Assembly: GCF_900128965.1 (NCBI RefSeq)
Contig: NZ_FQUL01000001.1
Span: 1 to 47,396 of the forward strand
Direction: 5' to 3'
DNA: 47,396 bases
From: Ferrithrix thermotolerans DSM 19514
Lineage (GTDB): Bacteria; Actinomycetota; Acidimicrobiia; Acidimicrobiales; Acidimicrobiaceae
Position 1 is the first letter of the stretch. Every line of letters begins with the position of its first letter. A program made the position numbers and the translations under genes. This document shows, in pieces, positions 45,969 through 47,396 of the stretch. The notes under the pieces were generated by a model. That model was not told the origin of the DNA. It did no database searches and was given only the letters and a program-made list of their open reading frames with translations.

Positions 45969-46358
45969 CTCGGCGTCTTGAACCTACCACCTCTTTTAGC
46001 TATATCGTCGGATGACCGGATCGATCGAGCTCTGCCCACCTGAAAGACTCTCGAAGGTCTTTGATTTTATGGTTAAGTAGTGTTGAAAAGGCTGTAGAGA
46101 GGCTCTAGAGGTAGCTTCATTCATCCAGCCGGTACCTTTTCTGGACCGTAGAACACTACTTAGGAGGAACATATCTACGTAGACGCCGATACCCATTGGT
46201 TTCAATTGACTTGTTCCCCAAACGCTTCGACACTCATCTGACAAAGAGCGTCAAGGAAATCGCAGGTGGGCTCCTCGGACCTAAACCAGCGATGGACGAT
46301 GCAGCCTAAATAGACCACAAGCCAGTCACTTTAAGAGCTGGTTCCTTACCCCAAGTAC
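45969..46358. other. Intergenic region with nothing supported
   Basis: About 390 bases. A minus-strand open frame (45996-46244) has no signature, and I see no RNA gene. Confidence 0.4.
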
Positions 46359-47396
46359 CTACTGTCCATAGGTCATGGTGAAAGAACCAGATGCTGATAA
46401 GGCTCCAGGATAAGCCACCTCAACATTATTTTGTACCATTGCAAGAGGAACAAACGATGAGTTAGGTGTCGCCGGGTTCTCTCCAGTGGAGAATCCAACC
46501 TGTGAAAACGGAGAAAGGATCGTAAGAAATGAGCCCGATCCTGTCTCGATTGTCGGTGCTTCGACTATCCACTCTGCCGAGGCAAGATCGCCAGTATAAG
46601 ACACCGTAGTAGCGTAACTTTGACCTGTGGTTATATCGTCCAAAGAGATCGACCAGGATCCACCTCCCAGATCTTCGATGGAGGCGTTGATAGTATCGCC
46701 TGGGGATACGGATAGCTGTGATATGTTCTGGGAAGGCTGCGGATAGGTCTCGTACCACGCGCCCAAAGAGTAGTAGTTCGTGCCGACGATCGGAGCGGCT
46801 ACTATACCGGCCTGGATTATGGAGTTTGACCCGTTACCAAATCCATCGATTCCGATCCACTCCGATACGGCACACTCAGATTGGTTTGTTCCCAAGACGT
46901 AGTTCTGACAAGATGGAGGTTCTGACGAAAGCAGCGAAGCCACGTTAAACACACCAGAAACCCCAGTAAATGGTCCACCTTGAGTCACGTAGCCAGACCA
47001 ATTACTACTTACCATAGCCACTACCAATGGAAATGACGAGGATACCGAAGATCCAACTGCGTCGGTGACCGTTACGGTCACATAGTAGTTTCCGTAGTTG
47101 TTTGTGACACCCTCCAGATCACCTCCGCTTGAAAGCATCATCCCAGAGGGTAACCCAGTTGCACTCCAGGTGTAAGGCGCCACTCCGCCAGCCGAGCTGA
47201 GCTGCTCACTGTAGGAGACACCTATCAGAACGTCTGGGAGCGAAGAGGTGGTTATCTGAAGCGGCTCCATCGTAAAAGGAGCTGTCGCCATTGCAACGAT
47301 TGGCTGGTTCAGAGGGTGTCCTCCCATAGATCCATAGAACCCTGCATCTCCAAAGGTGAAGATCCCTCCATCGGACGCTACCTCCCAGTACCCCTT
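46359..47396 (-). CDS. Secreted G1 (glutamic/eqolisin) peptidase with Ig-like and VASDGG-repeat parts, 5' end beyond the window
   Basis: The frame is open to the window edge, so the start lies beyond 47396. The first visible residues are one copy of the actinobacterial repeat ([30 protein letters not shown]). Then comes a putative Ig domain ([29 protein letters not shown]), and from VSSNWSGYV a G1 peptidase domain: [19 protein letters not shown] with the Gln of the IxQxG motif, [22 protein letters not shown] and [10 protein letters not shown] (candidate catalytic Glu). Stop at 46359. G1 peptidases work at acid pH, which would suit an acidophile. Signal peptide not visible because the 5' end is missing. 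Confidence 0.8.
   Translation of the reverse strand, partial: KGYWEVASDGGIFTFGDAGFYGSMGGHPLNQPIVAMATAPFTMEPLQITTSSLPDVLIGVSYSEQLSSAGGVAPYTWSATGLPSGMMLSSGGDLEGVTNNYGNYYVTVTVTDAVGSSVSSSFPLVVAMVSSNWSGYVTQGGPFTGVSGVFNVASLLSSEPPSCQNYVLGTNQSECAVSEWIGIDGFGNGSNSIIQAGIVAAPIVGTNYYSLGAWYETYPQPSQNISQLSVSPGDTINASIEDLGGGSWSISLDDITTGQSYATTVSYTGDLASAEWIVEAPTIETGSGSFLTILSPFSQVGFSTGENPATPNSSFVPLAMVQNNVEVAYPGALSASGSFTMTYGQ

Noticed and set aside
45996-46244. 82-codon minus-strand open frame
   Set aside because: No signature, no ribosome site, composition unlike neighbouring genes.

Overview
The window looks like a chromosome segment of an acidophilic, mid-GC actinobacterium, most plausibly of the Acidimicrobiia. 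This is inferred from gene content, not from a marker gene. The pointers are a bacterial proteasome activator (Bpa), an F420-type luciferase-like oxidoreductase, a WS/DGAT wax-ester/triacylglycerol synthase, a GNAT/acyl-CoA-synthetase fusion acetyltransferase, polyprenol-phosphate mannosyltransferase, Orn and group 2 sigma factor genes, and a secreted glutamic (G1, acid-active) peptidase carrying repeats of the GYW.VASDGG type.

Region A (1-3.2 kb, minus strand) is a small secretion-related operon. It holds a Tat-exported beta-propeller protein interrupted by one in-frame TGA, a Cys-rich DUF1906-like glycoside-hydrolase-fold protein and a MauE-like membrane protein. The 3' end of the last gene carries a 32-bp sequence that recurs at 15.44 kb and looks like an insertion-sequence end.

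Region B (3.2-15.7 kb) is an accessory region full of mobile-element wreckage. It begins with the 3' half of a tRNA-Met (an attachment site) followed by the N-terminus of a tyrosine integrase that is cut by an IS21-family element. Then come transposase debris, an intact-looking XRE regulator/nucleotidyltransferase pair (probable toxin-antitoxin), an IS1182-type transposase remnant, a second IS21 copy truncated by an IS3 element, a decayed IS607 element (serine recombinase plus TnpB), a pair of secreted proteins, and a stray IstB fragment. Nearly every transposase here has frameshifts or in-frame stops.

Region C (15.7-47.4 kb) is compact chromosomal backbone. The order is rpiB-bpa, rarA, a phosphodiesterase-like enzyme, an Rrf2 regulator coupled to a GNAT/CoA-ligase fusion, a ParB-like-fold protein, an aquaporin, a class II amidotransferase, a succinate-semialdehyde-type dehydrogenase, an ABC-2 exporter, a LolA/RseB-like secreted protein, a sigma factor, NfeD-slipin, a small secreted protein with an operator-like palindrome, threonine synthase, an acyl-CoA ligase, an F420-type oxidoreductase, a CrtQ/CrtO-like glycosyltransferase-acyltransferase pair, orn, a Ppm-like mannosyltransferase with dut, WS/DGAT, tRNA-Gly(GCC), a CDF metal exporter, a DUF5522 protein, a stand-alone Lrp/AsnC ligand-binding domain, and the 3' part of a secreted G1 peptidase running off the right edge. 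Many pairs overlap by 4 bases (ATGA), indicating translational coupling.
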